Shown here piece by piece: positions 18,010 through 26,305 of a DNA stretch of 64,000 nt. The translations under genes were made by a program, and so were the position numbers. The notes beneath the pieces were generated by a model. It was not told where the DNA came from, made no database searches, and worked only from the letters and a program-made list of their open reading frames with translations. The stretch is from Nostoc sp. UHCC 0302. GTDB taxonomy: Bacteria > Cyanobacteriota > Cyanobacteriia > Cyanobacteriales > Nostocaceae. The stretch covers positions 4,693,484 through 4,757,483 of the forward strand of contig NZ_CP151099.1 of assembly GCF_038096175.1 (NCBI RefSeq). Direction: 5' to 3'. The first letter of the stretch is position 1. Every line of letters begins with the position of its first letter.

Positions 18010-19695
18010 ATGTCGGAAGAAGATATCCGGGCCGCCAGGCTGGAGAAAGTAGAACAACTCAAGCAGCTAGGGACTAATCCCTATGCCTATCGTTGGGAAT
18101 CTACCCATCATGCAGCGCAGTTGCAAGAAAAGTTTGCCGATTTACCCAGCGGTGAAGAAGTTGATTTAGAAGTTGCTATAGCCGGACGCATTATGGCGCG
18201 TCGCGTTTTCGGTAAACTGGCTTTCTTCACTTTGCAAGATGAAACCGGCACAATTCAGCTTTATCTAGATAAAAATCGCATCCAAGAAGGGATGGCAGAT
18301 ATTGATGCCGATGCCTTCAATCACCTGAAGCAACTTACAGATGCAGGTGACATCCTGGGAGCAAAAGGTACTATTAAACGGACTGAAAAGGGCGAGTTAT
18401 CTGTCTACGTTAAACAATATACTATCCTGACTAAATCCCTGTTGCCCCTACCCGACAAGTGGCATGGATTAACGGATGTTGCCAAGCGCTACCGTCAGCG
18501 CTACGTTGACTTGATTGTAAACCCCGAAGTGCGGCAAACTTTCCGCCGTCGCGCCCAAATTACTGCTGGTATTCGTCGCTATTTAGAAGAACGAGATTTT
18601 CTAGAAATTGAAACACCAGTTTTGCAAAGTGAGACTGGGGGTGCAGATGCACGTCCATTTATCACCTACCACAACACTTTAGAAATGGAGTTGTATTTGC
18701 GAATTGCCACAGAACTTCATCTCAAACGGTTGATTGTGGGTGGTTTTGAAAAGGTGTTTGAATTGGGGCGGGTTTTCCGCAATGAGGGAATTTCGACTCG
18801 ACACAATCCCGAATTTACGACAATTGAAATTTACCAAGCCTACGCCGACTACAACGATATGATGGCGTTGACTGAAGGGATTATTACTACTGTCGCCCAA
18901 GATGTACTCGGCACATTGCAAATCACCTACCAAGGGGAACCTATAGATTTAACACCACCTTGGCGGCGAGTGACAATGCATGATTTAGTCAAAGAATTTA
19001 CTGGCTTAGATTTCAACTCTTTTCAAACTTTAGAAGAAGCAAAAACAGCAAGTAAAAATGCTGGGATACCTGATGTAGATGAAGCCAAATCAATTGGCAA
19101 GTTACTGAATTTAGCTTTTGAAGAGAAAGTAGAAGCCAGTTTAATTCAACCTACCTTTGTAATTGATTATCCAGTAGAAATCTCGCCCCTAGCAAAACCC
19201 CACCGTTCTCAACCTGGTTTGGTGGAAAGATTTGAGTTATTTATCGTAGGGCGAGAAACTGGGAACAGCTTCTCAGAACTTACAGATCCCATCGATCAAA
19301 GAGAACGCCTAGAAGCCCAAGCTGAAAGAAAAGCTGCTGGTGACTTAGAAGCCCAAGGTGTAGATGAAGACTTTCTGACAGCCCTTGAATACGGGATGCC
19401 GCCTACGGGTGGTTTGGGGATTGGGATTGATCGGTTGGTAATGTTATTAACTGATTGTGCCAGTATTCGGGATGCGATCGCCTTCCCATTACTCAAACCT
19501 GAAGGCAGCGTTATTAAGCAATTTACCTATGAGCCAAAAACTCAAACACTGACTATTGAATTTGATAGTGGTAGTGTTTACGAGTATTTCAAAGTACCTC
19601 CCAGTGTCAAAGAAGACTTAGACAATGCCCCGTCTAAAGGTCAATACTTTAACAAGTTCATTAAAGGGAAATTTAAGTTTGAACAGTTGAGTTGA
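18010..19695 (+). CDS. lysS: Lysyl-tRNA synthetase (class II) with KTSC C-terminal domain
   Basis: Attaches lysine to tRNA-Lys. The order is: N-terminal OB-fold anticodon-binding domain (about 55-150), then the class II catalytic core with motif 2 ([20 protein letters not shown]) and motif 3 ([13 protein letters not shown]). At 561 residues it is about 60 longer than bacterial LysRS. The extension (about 501-561) contains [20 protein letters not shown] and FNKFIKGKF, which is the KTSC domain named after this very position in LysRS. The ATG at 18010 gives the normal N-terminus. It is monocistronic and ends before a good terminator. Confidence 0.97.
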   Translation: MSEEDIRAARLEKVEQLKQLGTNPYAYRWESTHHAAQLQEKFADLPSGEEVDLEVAIAGRIMARRVFGKLAFFTLQDETGTIQLYLDKNRIQEGMADIDADAFNHLKQLTDAGDILGAKGTIKRTEKGELSVYVKQYTILTKSLLPLPDKWHGLTDVAKRYRQRYVDLIVNPEVRQTFRRRAQITAGIRRYLEERDFLEIETPVLQSETGGADARPFITYHNTLEMELYLRIATELHLKRLIVGGFEKVFELGRVFRNEGISTRHNPEFTTIEIYQAYADYNDMMALTEGIITTVAQDVLGTLQITYQGEPIDLTPPWRRVTMHDLVKEFTGLDFNSFQTLEEAKTASKNAGIPDVDEAKSIGKLLNLAFEEKVEASLIQPTFVIDYPVEISPLAKPHRSQPGLVERFELFIVGRETGNSFSELTDPIDQRERLEAQAERKAAGDLEAQGVDEDFLTALEYGMPPTGGLGIGIDRLVMLLTDCASIRDAIAFPLLKPEGSVIKQFTYEPKTQTLTIEFDSGSVYEYFKVPPSVKEDLDNAPSKGQYFNKFIKGKFKFEQLS

Positions 19696-19720
19696 GCTAG
19701 TAAGTACCATTCAACAGTCG

Positions 19721-19757
19721 GGTGCGTTATGGCTTTGCCTAACGCACCATTTTTATT
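19721..19757 (+). terminator. Rho-independent terminator after lysS
   Basis: GGTGCGTTA (19721-19729) and TAACGCACC (19740-19748) form a perfect 9-bp stem with a 10-base loop, followed by ATTTTTATT. It lies 26 bases after the lysS stop. The same loop-and-stem type recurs as a dispersed repeat in cyanobacteria, so it may have been recruited as a terminator. Confidence 0.8.
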
Positions 19758-19788
19758 ACCTAAGTTGCACTCACTTATTCTATATGAT

Positions 19789-19840
19789 ATTCCTTTAAAA
19801 GAATAATACTATTGACATTCCTTATAAAGAATACTAGACT
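19789..19840 (+). promoter_or_regulatory. Promoter with two palindromic operator boxes for the toxin/antitoxin/CHAT operon
   Basis: Box 1 ATTCCTTTAAAAGAAT (19789-19804) and box 2 ATTCCTTATAAAGAAT (19817-19832) are near-identical, near-perfect palindromes 28 bases apart centre to centre. TTGACA (19812-19817) is followed by a 17-base spacer and TAGACT (19835-19840), a plausible sigma-70-type promoter. Box 2 occupies the spacer, so a dimeric repressor bound there would block RNA polymerase. The XRE protein encoded in the operon is the natural candidate (inference). No second promoter is evident before the CHAT gene. Confidence 0.65.
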
Positions 19841-19847
19841 TTGAGGT

Positions 19848-19853
19848 AGGAAG
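19848..19853 (+). promoter_or_regulatory. Ribosome-binding site pointing to an ACG start
   Basis: AGGAAG lies 8 bases before the ACG at 19862 and far from the next standard starts (TTG 19907, ATG 19928). Its placement suggests that translation of the toxin-like gene begins, or once began, at 19862. Confidence 0.45.
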
Positions 19854-19861
19854 TGGGCTAG

Positions 19862-20257
19862 ACGTGGGAACTTTATCTAGATGTCAATGGGGAAATCCCC
19901 AAAGATTTGCTTGCTTTATGTATCAGGATGATTCCTGAAGAAGAGCAACCAGAAAATCTACCAAAACCATTACTAAGTGCTTCCGAAACCAAGCGTCTGC
20001 AAGTTAATCTTGGCTACTTGTGCAACAAAGGACTTGCATCACTCCCCAGCGGCATCTTTGAGAATTTAGAAGATGACCTGTATGAGTTACGTCTGACCAA
20101 AAACGAACATAATCCAAGATTTATCTTAACGACTACTACCCCTCAGCGGTTTGTGATGCTACACGCCTTTATGAAAATATACGACCACGCTATTAAAGAT
20201 AGAGACAAAGAACCTGCAAAAGTTAGATTGCGTGAATTGCAGCAGAGGGAACAGTAA
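19862..20257 (+). CDS. HigB/Gp49-like (RelE superfamily) toxin-like protein, probable ACG start
   Basis: The C-terminal region follows the phage Gp49/HigB pattern: LYELRLTKNEHNPRFILTT, VMLHAFMKIYDHAI. This is a RelE-fold family whose toxins cut mRNA at the ribosome. The reading frame opens right after a stop at 19859. Its first codons encode TWELYLDVNGEIPKDLLALC, which reads as genuine protein, and a ribosome-binding site sits 8 bases before the ACG at 19862. The first standard starts (TTG 19907, ATG 19928) would cut off this N-terminus. The start codon has therefore probably decayed from ATG, or initiates weakly. The stop TAA overlaps the ATG of the next gene by one base, the layout of a toxin-antitoxin pair. 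Basic catalytic residues are not certain. Confidence 0.65.
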   Translation, partial: TWELYLDVNGEIPKDLLALCIRMIPEEEQPENLPKPLLSASETKRLQVNLGYLCNKGLASLPSGIFENLEDDLYELRLTKNEHNPRFILTTTTPQRFVMLHAFMKIYDHAIKDRDKEPAKVRLRELQQREQ

Positions 20258-20979
20258 TGAAAAAGCCTAATTTTCAAGCTTGGTTGCAGCAAAAGGTAAG
20301 CGACGACCCAGAGGTGATTTTGGCAGGCAAGCTAGAGTACCTGCGTCTCTATCTTACCGATGCTATGCGGGAAATACGTAACAAAGCAGGATTGACTCAG
20401 GCGCAGCTAGCGGAAAAACTGGGAGTGCAGCAAGCGGCGGTGTCAAAATTGGAGTCGGCGCTAAAGGAGCATGAGTTGGAATCAGTGTTGCACTATTTAC
20501 ATACATTGGGTGCAGACTTACTAGTAGCCGTCAAACAAGGGGATGACTTATATCAAGCCAGCGATAACGAAGGTCTATTGCTGGTAGATGTACCAGATGT
20601 AGTTTTTCAAAAGGCATTGGCGGCAAATATGAGCGTGCGGGAATATGTCCGCGTAGCGATTGAGAAGTTTTCCAGCGAGGATGATGGACTAAAAACAGCT
20701 TTGGTAAAACTGCTGGAAAGTGACGATTTAGTAGCGGTGAAAGTGAGAGAGCATTTGAGTTCAAGGACAATTGAAGAAATCGCTGTAGAGTTGGAAAAAT
20801 GTTTGAGTCTTACAGAGGAAGAAGAGCGGATTTTTGCTGTAAAAAATGTGTTGGCCGCTAATGTGGCAGTTGGAGAAAATAATCGCGAATCCAGTAATGA
20901 AATCGATGAGATTGAGTTGTTGGATTTAGCAGAAGAATTAGTGGATAAGTTGGCAGATTTTTTTGATAAGTATAAGTAA
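20257..20979 (+). CDS. XRE-family helix-turn-helix protein with long C-terminal extension (antitoxin-like)
   Basis: A 240-residue protein. Residues about 38-75 form an XRE helix-turn-helix (MREIRNKAGLTQAQLAEKL, QQAAVSKLES), and the following LHTLGADLLVAV is typical of HigA-like antitoxins. It overlaps the toxin-like gene by one base, as in higBA pairs. Antitoxins of this type are usually about 100 residues. Here a further 130 acidic residues follow (about 105-240), rich in Glu and Leu, with no family I recognise. It is the likely repressor of the two-box promoter upstream. The CHAT gene starts 17 bases later, so all three are probably one transcript. The extension could contact the TPR protein (inference). 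Confidence 0.8.
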   Translation: MKKPNFQAWLQQKVSDDPEVILAGKLEYLRLYLTDAMREIRNKAGLTQAQLAEKLGVQQAAVSKLESALKEHELESVLHYLHTLGADLLVAVKQGDDLYQASDNEGLLLVDVPDVVFQKALAANMSVREYVRVAIEKFSSEDDGLKTALVKLLESDDLVAVKVREHLSSRTIEEIAVELEKCLSLTEEEERIFAVKNVLAANVAVGENNRESSNEIDEIELLDLAEELVDKLADFFDKYK

Positions 20980-20996
20980 ATATTAGTTTAATTAAT

Positions 20997-23900
20997 ATGG
21001 TGAAAGGTTTTGGTGTTGAAAAGCAAAAAAATAAGGAACAAGATGATAAAGGCTATATTGATTTGCTACATAAATTATTAAAAGCAACTTCAGATAGCCA
21101 AGGTAAGTCAGAAGTTTTGTATCGGCTGCTACGTGCTAATTTAGATGAATTGAATGATAAGTTTGCTCAAATATTGTGCGAATGGGCTACCAAGAACTTA
21201 TCCGACAAGAAGTCAGAAGAGGCACTTATTATTGCGTTCGCTCTTCACGAATTCAGTTATTCACTTTCGCGTTTTCCATTATGTAATCAAGCTAGTCATC
21301 TGGAGATAGTTATTACTGGGTATGAAGCTGCATTAACAGTTTTGAGCCGTGATCGCATTCCTTTAATGTGGGCAACTGCCCAAAATAATCTCGGCAATGC
21401 CTACCGCGATCGCATTCGAGGAGAGCGATCTGAAAACCAGGAAAAAGCTATCCTCTGCTGGACAGAAGTTTTACAAGAACCTACCCGTTCCCGTTTTCTA
21501 GATTACTGGGGCAATACCCTAATTAATCTTGGCGCTGTCTTGTGCGATCGCATTCTCGGTGATCGCTCAGAAAATTTAGAACAAGCAATCCACTGTTTAA
21601 CAGAAGTTATAAAAAAATGCACTTCTAGGAACTTTCCCGAACAATGGGCAACGGCTCAATATAATCTTGGGAAAGCCTATAGTGAGCGTATCCAAGGTGA
21701 CAAATCCGACAACATTGAACAAGCTATCAATAGTTGGCAACAAGCCTTACAGGTCAGAACTCGTGAAAGTTTTCCCAAAGATTGGGCAAGCATCCAATAT
21801 AATCTTGGCGGTGTTTATTTAGAGCGCTTTCCAGGAGAAAAGTCTGACAACATCGAACAAGCCATAGAGTGCTATACAAAAGCTCTAAAAATCTACAGAT
21901 GCTCAGGCTTAACTGAAAAATGGGCAAAAACTCAATACAATCTTGGTATGGCCTACGAGAAACGCATCCAAGGAAAAAAATCTGACAACATTGAACAAGC
22001 TATCAACTTTTACAGGCAGGCATTGCAAGAATGTACCCCAAATAGATTTCCTGAAGTCTGGGCCAGAACTCAACATCAACTTGGCCAAATCTACATGGAA
22101 CGCATCCAAGGGGAAAAAGCCGAAAACATCGAGCAAGCTATTCACTGTTTCCAAGAAAAGCTAAAGGTAAGAACCCGCGATCGCTTTCCTCTAGAATGGT
22201 TAAACACGCATTTTGACCTCGGTATCGCATATGAAAGACGCATCCGAGGGGAACGAGCAGAAAATATTGAACAAGCTATCTTTTGTTGCACAAATACACT
22301 ACAAGAATGTAGCCCCTCACGCTTTCCAGACAATTGGGCGCTGACTCAATTCAATCTTGGCATAAGCTACAGAGAACGCATCCGAGGGAAACGAGTCGAA
22401 AATCTCGAAAAAGCTATTCATTGTTTAACACAAGCGCAACAAATATTCTCCCGTGAACGTATCCCTAAAATGTGGGCAAACACCCAAAACATTCTCGGAG
22501 TAGTTTATTGGGAGCGCATTCGAGGGGAAAAAGCCGAGAACATAGAAAAAGCTATCCATTGTTTCACTGAGGCGTTACAGTTTATAACTCGCGAAGACTC
22601 TCCCCAAGACTGGGCAAAAACTCAAAATGTCCTCGGCAATGCTTACGGTGACCGTATTTTAGAGAATAGAGCAGAAAACTTAGAACAGTCTATCCATTGT
22701 TTTCAACAAGCCTTGCAAGTATATACCCGTGAAGACTTTCCCCAAGAATGGGCATTAGTTAAATGTAATCTTGGCATTACCTATGAAGACCGCATAATTG
22801 GGGAAAGAGCGGAAAACCTCGAACTTGCTATTTGCTGTTTCCAAGAGTCACTGCAAGTCAGAACTCGCGATCGGTTTCCTCAAGAATGGGCACAAACCAT
22901 GCACAATCTTGGCTTTGCCTACAGTGACCGCATAATAGGAGAACAAGCAGAAAACCTTGAACTTGCTATTAACTGTAATGAAGAATTGCTAATAGTAAGA
23001 ACTCGTGAAAGCTTTCCTGAAGAATGGGCAAATACCCAGTGGAGTTTTGGTAATTACTATACAAAACGTCTTCGAGGCGAAAGAGCAGAGAATATCAAAC
23101 AAGCTATCCACCATTACACGCAAGCTCTACAAGAATTTACCTCCAGCGCTTTTCCTCAAAAATGCCTCTCAGTTGGTAGAAGCCTCGGGAATGTAGCTTT
23201 CATCAATCAAATCTGGGATAAAGCTATCTTTGGCTATGCTGCTGCGATTGAGGCTGTAGAAACTAGCCGCATTTGGGCAACGTCTGAAACTCGTCGCCAA
23301 AAAATTCTCGAAGAAGCCATCGACATTTACCAAGAGATGGTGCAAGCTTGCATCAACGCCGGACAACTAGAAAAAGCATTTGAATATTCAGAGCGATCGC
23401 GTTCCAAACGCTTGGTAGACTTAATGGCAAGCTACAGCCTATATCAAGGCGAAGAAATCCCCCCAAAAGTTCAAAAATTATTACAGCAATACGAAGAACT
23501 ACAACGGCAAATTGATCAAGAATGGACGCGCCATCAATCTGAAAAGAACCCTATTGAAACACGCGCTAAATTCCAAGCTTATAATGAAGCGATCGCATCT
23601 TTAGAAACCCAAAAACAACAAGTTTGGGAAAGTCTCAGACGCGAAGATCCCGTACTAGCTGGAGAAATTCAAGTTAACCCCCTCAGCTTGTCAGAAATTC
23701 AAAAGCTAATTGACCAAACCAATACAGCTATCCTCAGTTTCTACACTACCAACAGCGACACCCATATTTTTGTTGTCAAGCAAAACCAAATTACTCTCCA
23801 CACTTGTACTGGACAGGGATTAGAGACGTTGCAAGACTGGATTAAGCAGAGTTGGTTATTGCCTTATATAAATGATTCCAACAAATGGAAAACTCAAACT

Positions 23901-24908
23901 AACAGTATTCTCCGCGAACTAGCTGAACGCCTACAAATATCTGAACTCATTTTTCAACATCTTCAAGGAATAGAAGAACTAATTTTAGTCCCTCATCTAT
24001 TACTGCATCAAATTCCCTTGGCTGCTTTGCCTACAGGAGAATATCAGGAATACTTAGGAGATAAATTTCTGATTCGTTACACCCCAAGCTGCCAAATTTT
24101 AGAATTTTGTCAACAACGTGACAATGTAGAGACGTTGCATACAAGGTCTCTACAATATGGCACTGTGGAAGATGCTCAAGATAACCTTCCTTGTGCCAGT
24201 TTTGAAGGTGAGAAAATAGCTCAGTTACATAACATTCCCAGAGAAAAAAGATTAATCGGCAGTAGTCAAGCCACCTGTAAAAACTATCGCCAGTTAGTAC
24301 AACAAGTTCAAGTACTCCACTCTTGCCATCACGCCCAATCTCGTCTAGATAATCCTTTAGAGTCCCAGTTAAAATTAGCGGACGGTAGTATCACATTGGG
24401 ACAGTTGATGACACCAAGTTGGCGCTTTCCGCAACTTTTTGATGTTTTTTTGTCCTGCTGTGAGACAAATTTAGGTAATCCCTCCCTCACTGATGATATT
24501 CTTACTCTCTCTACTGGCTTTTTATGTGCTGGAGCTAGAAGTGTTGTGAGTACTTTGTGGGCAGTAAATGACCTAGCAACAGCATTATTTTCTATTTTCT
24601 ATTATCAGCAACGACAACAAGGTAAAACCCGTCCTGAATCGCTACAGCAAGCGCAGATTCAGCTGCGTCAAGTGAAAAAAGAAGATTTGACAGAAATATC
24701 TCAGCAGGCAGAACTGGGACGCAAAGAAGCTAGAAATAAGCGACAACAATACTTACCTGGTTCTACTGAATATTTGGAGTGCGATCGCGAGTATAGGAAG
24801 TATGCTGGCGTTACACTGGAGATTTCTAAAGTAAAAAATTCTCCTGAGAAATTTCCCTTTTCACATTCTCGTTACTGGGCTGCATTTATTTGCCAAGGTT
24901 TACGGTAA
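20997..24908 (+). CDS. TPR-CHAT protein: 13 tandem TPR-like repeats plus caspase-like CHAT protease domain
   Basis: A 1303-residue soluble protein without a signal peptide. After about 124 residues come thirteen 46-residue repeats (125-722) of the form W-A-x-T-Q-x-N-L-G...RI-x-G-E-R-A-E-N-[IL]-E-x-A-I, a TPR-type superhelix, then a half repeat. A coiled-coil linker (about 800-890) leads to a CHAT domain (about 900-1303). The CHAT dyad is present: His1112 in VLHSCHHAQ (aligned to the family HLATHG) and Cys1155 in LSCCETN. It is followed by GFLCAGARSVVSTLWAVND, the usual C-terminal signature. CHAT proteins are clan CD cysteine proteases, and TPR-CHAT enzymes include separase relatives and the type III-E CRISPR partner. 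No CRISPR genes are nearby. It is translated 17 bases after the XRE gene. Confidence 0.92.
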   Translation: MVKGFGVEKQKNKEQDDKGYIDLLHKLLKATSDSQGKSEVLYRLLRANLDELNDKFAQILCEWATKNLSDKKSEEALIIAFALHEFSYSLSRFPLCNQASHLEIVITGYEAALTVLSRDRIPLMWATAQNNLGNAYRDRIRGERSENQEKAILCWTEVLQEPTRSRFLDYWGNTLINLGAVLCDRILGDRSENLEQAIHCLTEVIKKCTSRNFPEQWATAQYNLGKAYSERIQGDKSDNIEQAINSWQQALQVRTRESFPKDWASIQYNLGGVYLERFPGEKSDNIEQAIECYTKALKIYRCSGLTEKWAKTQYNLGMAYEKRIQGKKSDNIEQAINFYRQALQECTPNRFPEVWARTQHQLGQIYMERIQGEKAENIEQAIHCFQEKLKVRTRDRFPLEWLNTHFDLGIAYERRIRGERAENIEQAIFCCTNTLQECSPSRFPDNWALTQFNLGISYRERIRGKRVENLEKAIHCLTQAQQIFSRERIPKMWANTQNILGVVYWERIRGEKAENIEKAIHCFTEALQFITREDSPQDWAKTQNVLGNAYGDRILENRAENLEQSIHCFQQALQVYTREDFPQEWALVKCNLGITYEDRIIGERAENLELAICCFQESLQVRTRDRFPQEWAQTMHNLGFAYSDRIIGEQAENLELAINCNEELLIVRTRESFPEEWANTQWSFGNYYTKRLRGERAENIKQAIHHYTQALQEFTSSAFPQKCLSVGRSLGNVAFINQIWDKAIFGYAAAIEAVETSRIWATSETRRQKILEEAIDIYQEMVQACINAGQLEKAFEYSERSRSKRLVDLMASYSLYQGEEIPPKVQKLLQQYEELQRQIDQEWTRHQSEKNPIETRAKFQAYNEAIASLETQKQQVWESLRREDPVLAGEIQVNPLSLSEIQKLIDQTNTAILSFYTTNSDTHIFVVKQNQITLHTCTGQGLETLQDWIKQSWLLPYINDSNKWKTQTNSILRELAERLQISELIFQHLQGIEELILVPHLLLHQIPLAALPTGEYQEYLGDKFLIRYTPSCQILEFCQQRDNVETLHTRSLQYGTVEDAQDNLPCASFEGEKIAQLHNIPREKRLIGSSQATCKNYRQLVQQVQVLHSCHHAQSRLDNPLESQLKLADGSITLGQLMTPSWRFPQLFDVFLSCCETNLGNPSLTDDILTLSTGFLCAGARSVVSTLWAVNDLATALFSIFYYQQRQQGKTRPESLQQAQIQLRQVKKEDLTEISQQAELGRKEARNKRQQYLPGSTEYLECDREYRKYAGVTLEISKVKNSPEKFPFSHSRYWAAFICQGLR
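21369..23162 (+). repeat. Thirteen tandem 138-bp coding repeats (46-residue TPR units)
   Basis: Thirteen head-to-tail units with no length variation, each starting at a Trp codon (the last boundary is marked by Cys). The most constant parts are the NLG, R-I-x-G and EN[IL]EQAI positions. Neighbouring units are often most alike, for example units 10-12 share RENRAENLE/RIIGERAENLEL-type sequence. Exact periodicity indicates growth by unequal recombination. Confidence 0.9.
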
Positions 24909-24920
24909 TAACAACTCTAT

Positions 24921-25391
24921 CTACTCATCAACCTGATTTAGATTTGGTAAGAATTCAGAATTTAGTGTTTGAGCTACAGTGTAAGGACATATTTCTGGAA
25001 AAACTTGTTCACCCAGTTGAGTCTCTCGAATCGCCAAAGCCAAACCTAGTTCATAAACAACGGGGAAAATTTCATCTAGATAGGGTTTCAAACTAGGACT
25101 ATCTTGCAGAAGCAGCTTAATTTGGACACGTTGCTCCCGAATTGTACCTAACCAACTATTGCTGCGTTTGTCTGATTGAAACTGCCATTTCAGCAGATGT
25201 CCTAGCAATACTCCTAGCCGATTTCTCAATTCTTGCCGTTCTCTTCTGCCCAAAGTTTCAATTTCTTCAATTAGGTTAACCGTATCTAACTGCTCCCATT
25301 GTTGATTTTTGAGCAAGCTGACCTGTTCTTGAGTCCAGGCATAGAAATCTGTTTCATAGAGATGATATGTGTACATCTTTTCAACAGCCAT
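24921..25391 (-). CDS. DUF29 family protein
   Basis: A 156-residue protein with the DUF29 signature: YETDFYAWTQEQVSLLKNQQWEQLD, then NLIEEIETLGRRERQELRNRLGVLLGHLLKWQFQ and SWLGTIREQR. It is a helical family of unknown function, expanded in Nostocales. The ATG at 25391 is used; an in-frame ATG at 25376 would also fit the family start. It ends only 12 bases from the end of the convergent CHAT gene, so readthrough from either side would produce antisense RNA. Nothing in the sequence links it to that operon functionally. Confidence 0.88.
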   Translation of the reverse strand: MAVEKMYTYHLYETDFYAWTQEQVSLLKNQQWEQLDTVNLIEEIETLGRRERQELRNRLGVLLGHLLKWQFQSDKRSNSWLGTIREQRVQIKLLLQDSPSLKPYLDEIFPVVYELGLALAIRETQLGEQVFPEICPYTVAQTLNSEFLPNLNQVDE

Positions 25392-25442
25392 ACGCTTCTA
25401 TTTAGGAAAACCTGATAATCACTCTTATATAAAAATAAATAA

Positions 25443-25484
25443 TGGGTGGAGCGATGCCTACGGCAGCAAGCTACGCCCCACCCA
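25443..25484. repeat. Hairpin repeat between DUF29 and glyoxalase-like genes
   Basis: TGGGTGGAGCG (25443-25453) pairs with CGCCCCACCCA (25474-25484), with one mismatch and a 20-base loop. It is a GC-rich dispersed-repeat type found in Nostoc intergenic DNA and could terminate the minus-strand glyoxalase-like gene. Confidence 0.5.
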
Positions 25485-25508
25485 ACTTAAAATCTTAATA
25501 ACTAATAA

Positions 25509-26105
25509 CTAATTTGCTACTTCAGCTATCTCAATAACCCGCCCTTCATAATCCTTGACCAAAAAATTCAGGGGCTTTTGGTTACGAATTTTAAACTTTA
25601 AACCGCGCATTTCAACTCGCATTAAAATCAGTTCCAGGCAGTCGTGATCAAAGCAAACGTGACGTTGCTGATTTTTTGTACCTAAACTCGCGCCATTAAT
25701 GACGTGTAACTGGGTATTTTTCTTCAGTTGATACCACAGCCCATCATTAGCATTGTTCATCATTCTGCTGGACATGGTGGGGCTGGCTGACATATAAAGC
25801 GGATCAATCCCAGTAGCCCCTATGGTTTGTTCGTAGTTGTAGTAGTAGTGCAAAGGCACTTCAGCTGCTGGCAAATCTAGCAGCCCTTCATACAACTGTC
25901 GTGCTACCTCTAAGTCTGACACCATAACTGTGTGGACTTTCGGGGCGCTAGTGAGGAACATCCACATAGCACCAGCATAGGCTGCTAGCAACATCACCAT
26001 GATGCCTTGGGTAGAGAATAAGCTATCCAAGGGCAGGGAAGGCAAAAAAGAGCCTAAAGTCACAGGATTGAATAAGAACGATATGACACTAACTGCTATA
26101 ACCAT
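25509..26105 (-). CDS. Membrane-anchored glyoxalase/VOC-like protein
   Basis: A 198-residue protein. Two hydrophobic stretches (about residues 1-14 and 34-52) precede a soluble domain beginning VHTVMVSDLEVARQLYEGLLDLP, the first beta-alpha unit of the VOC/glyoxalase fold. The later segments RHVCFDHDCLELILMRVEMRG and FLVKDYEGRVIEIAEV match the second half. The metal-ligand pattern (His near the start, Glu near the end) is partly retained, but activity cannot be predicted. A TTG at 26111 is possible; the ATG at 26105 is preferred. It appears monocistronic and divergent from the sigma-like gene. Confidence 0.7.
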   Translation of the reverse strand: MVIAVSVISFLFNPVTLGSFLPSLPLDSLFSTQGIMVMLLAAYAGAMWMFLTSAPKVHTVMVSDLEVARQLYEGLLDLPAAEVPLHYYYNYEQTIGATGIDPLYMSASPTMSSRMMNNANDGLWYQLKKNTQLHVINGASLGTKNQQRHVCFDHDCLELILMRVEMRGLKFKIRNQKPLNFLVKDYEGRVIEIAEVAN

Positions 26106-26305
26106 GAACAAATTTAAGGATTGTATAAAGAGAGGCGCTTTTATGATGGGCGATTAAGACTAAAATTAAGTCTTTGTTTCTAGTTTATCAATAGTCAACT
26201 AATCTGAGTCTCAGCTACAAACTGAGCAACACGCTAGATATTATGCGAATAACTATGAGACTATGAGTCTCAAAAATATTTTAACAACTATCAACTGCAA
26301 GGCTC

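Noticed and set aside
21369-23162. Regular 138-bp repeats that could suggest a CRISPR-like array
   Set aside because: Units are contiguous in-frame coding sequence for TPR helices, with no spacers and gradual divergence; no cas genes are present.
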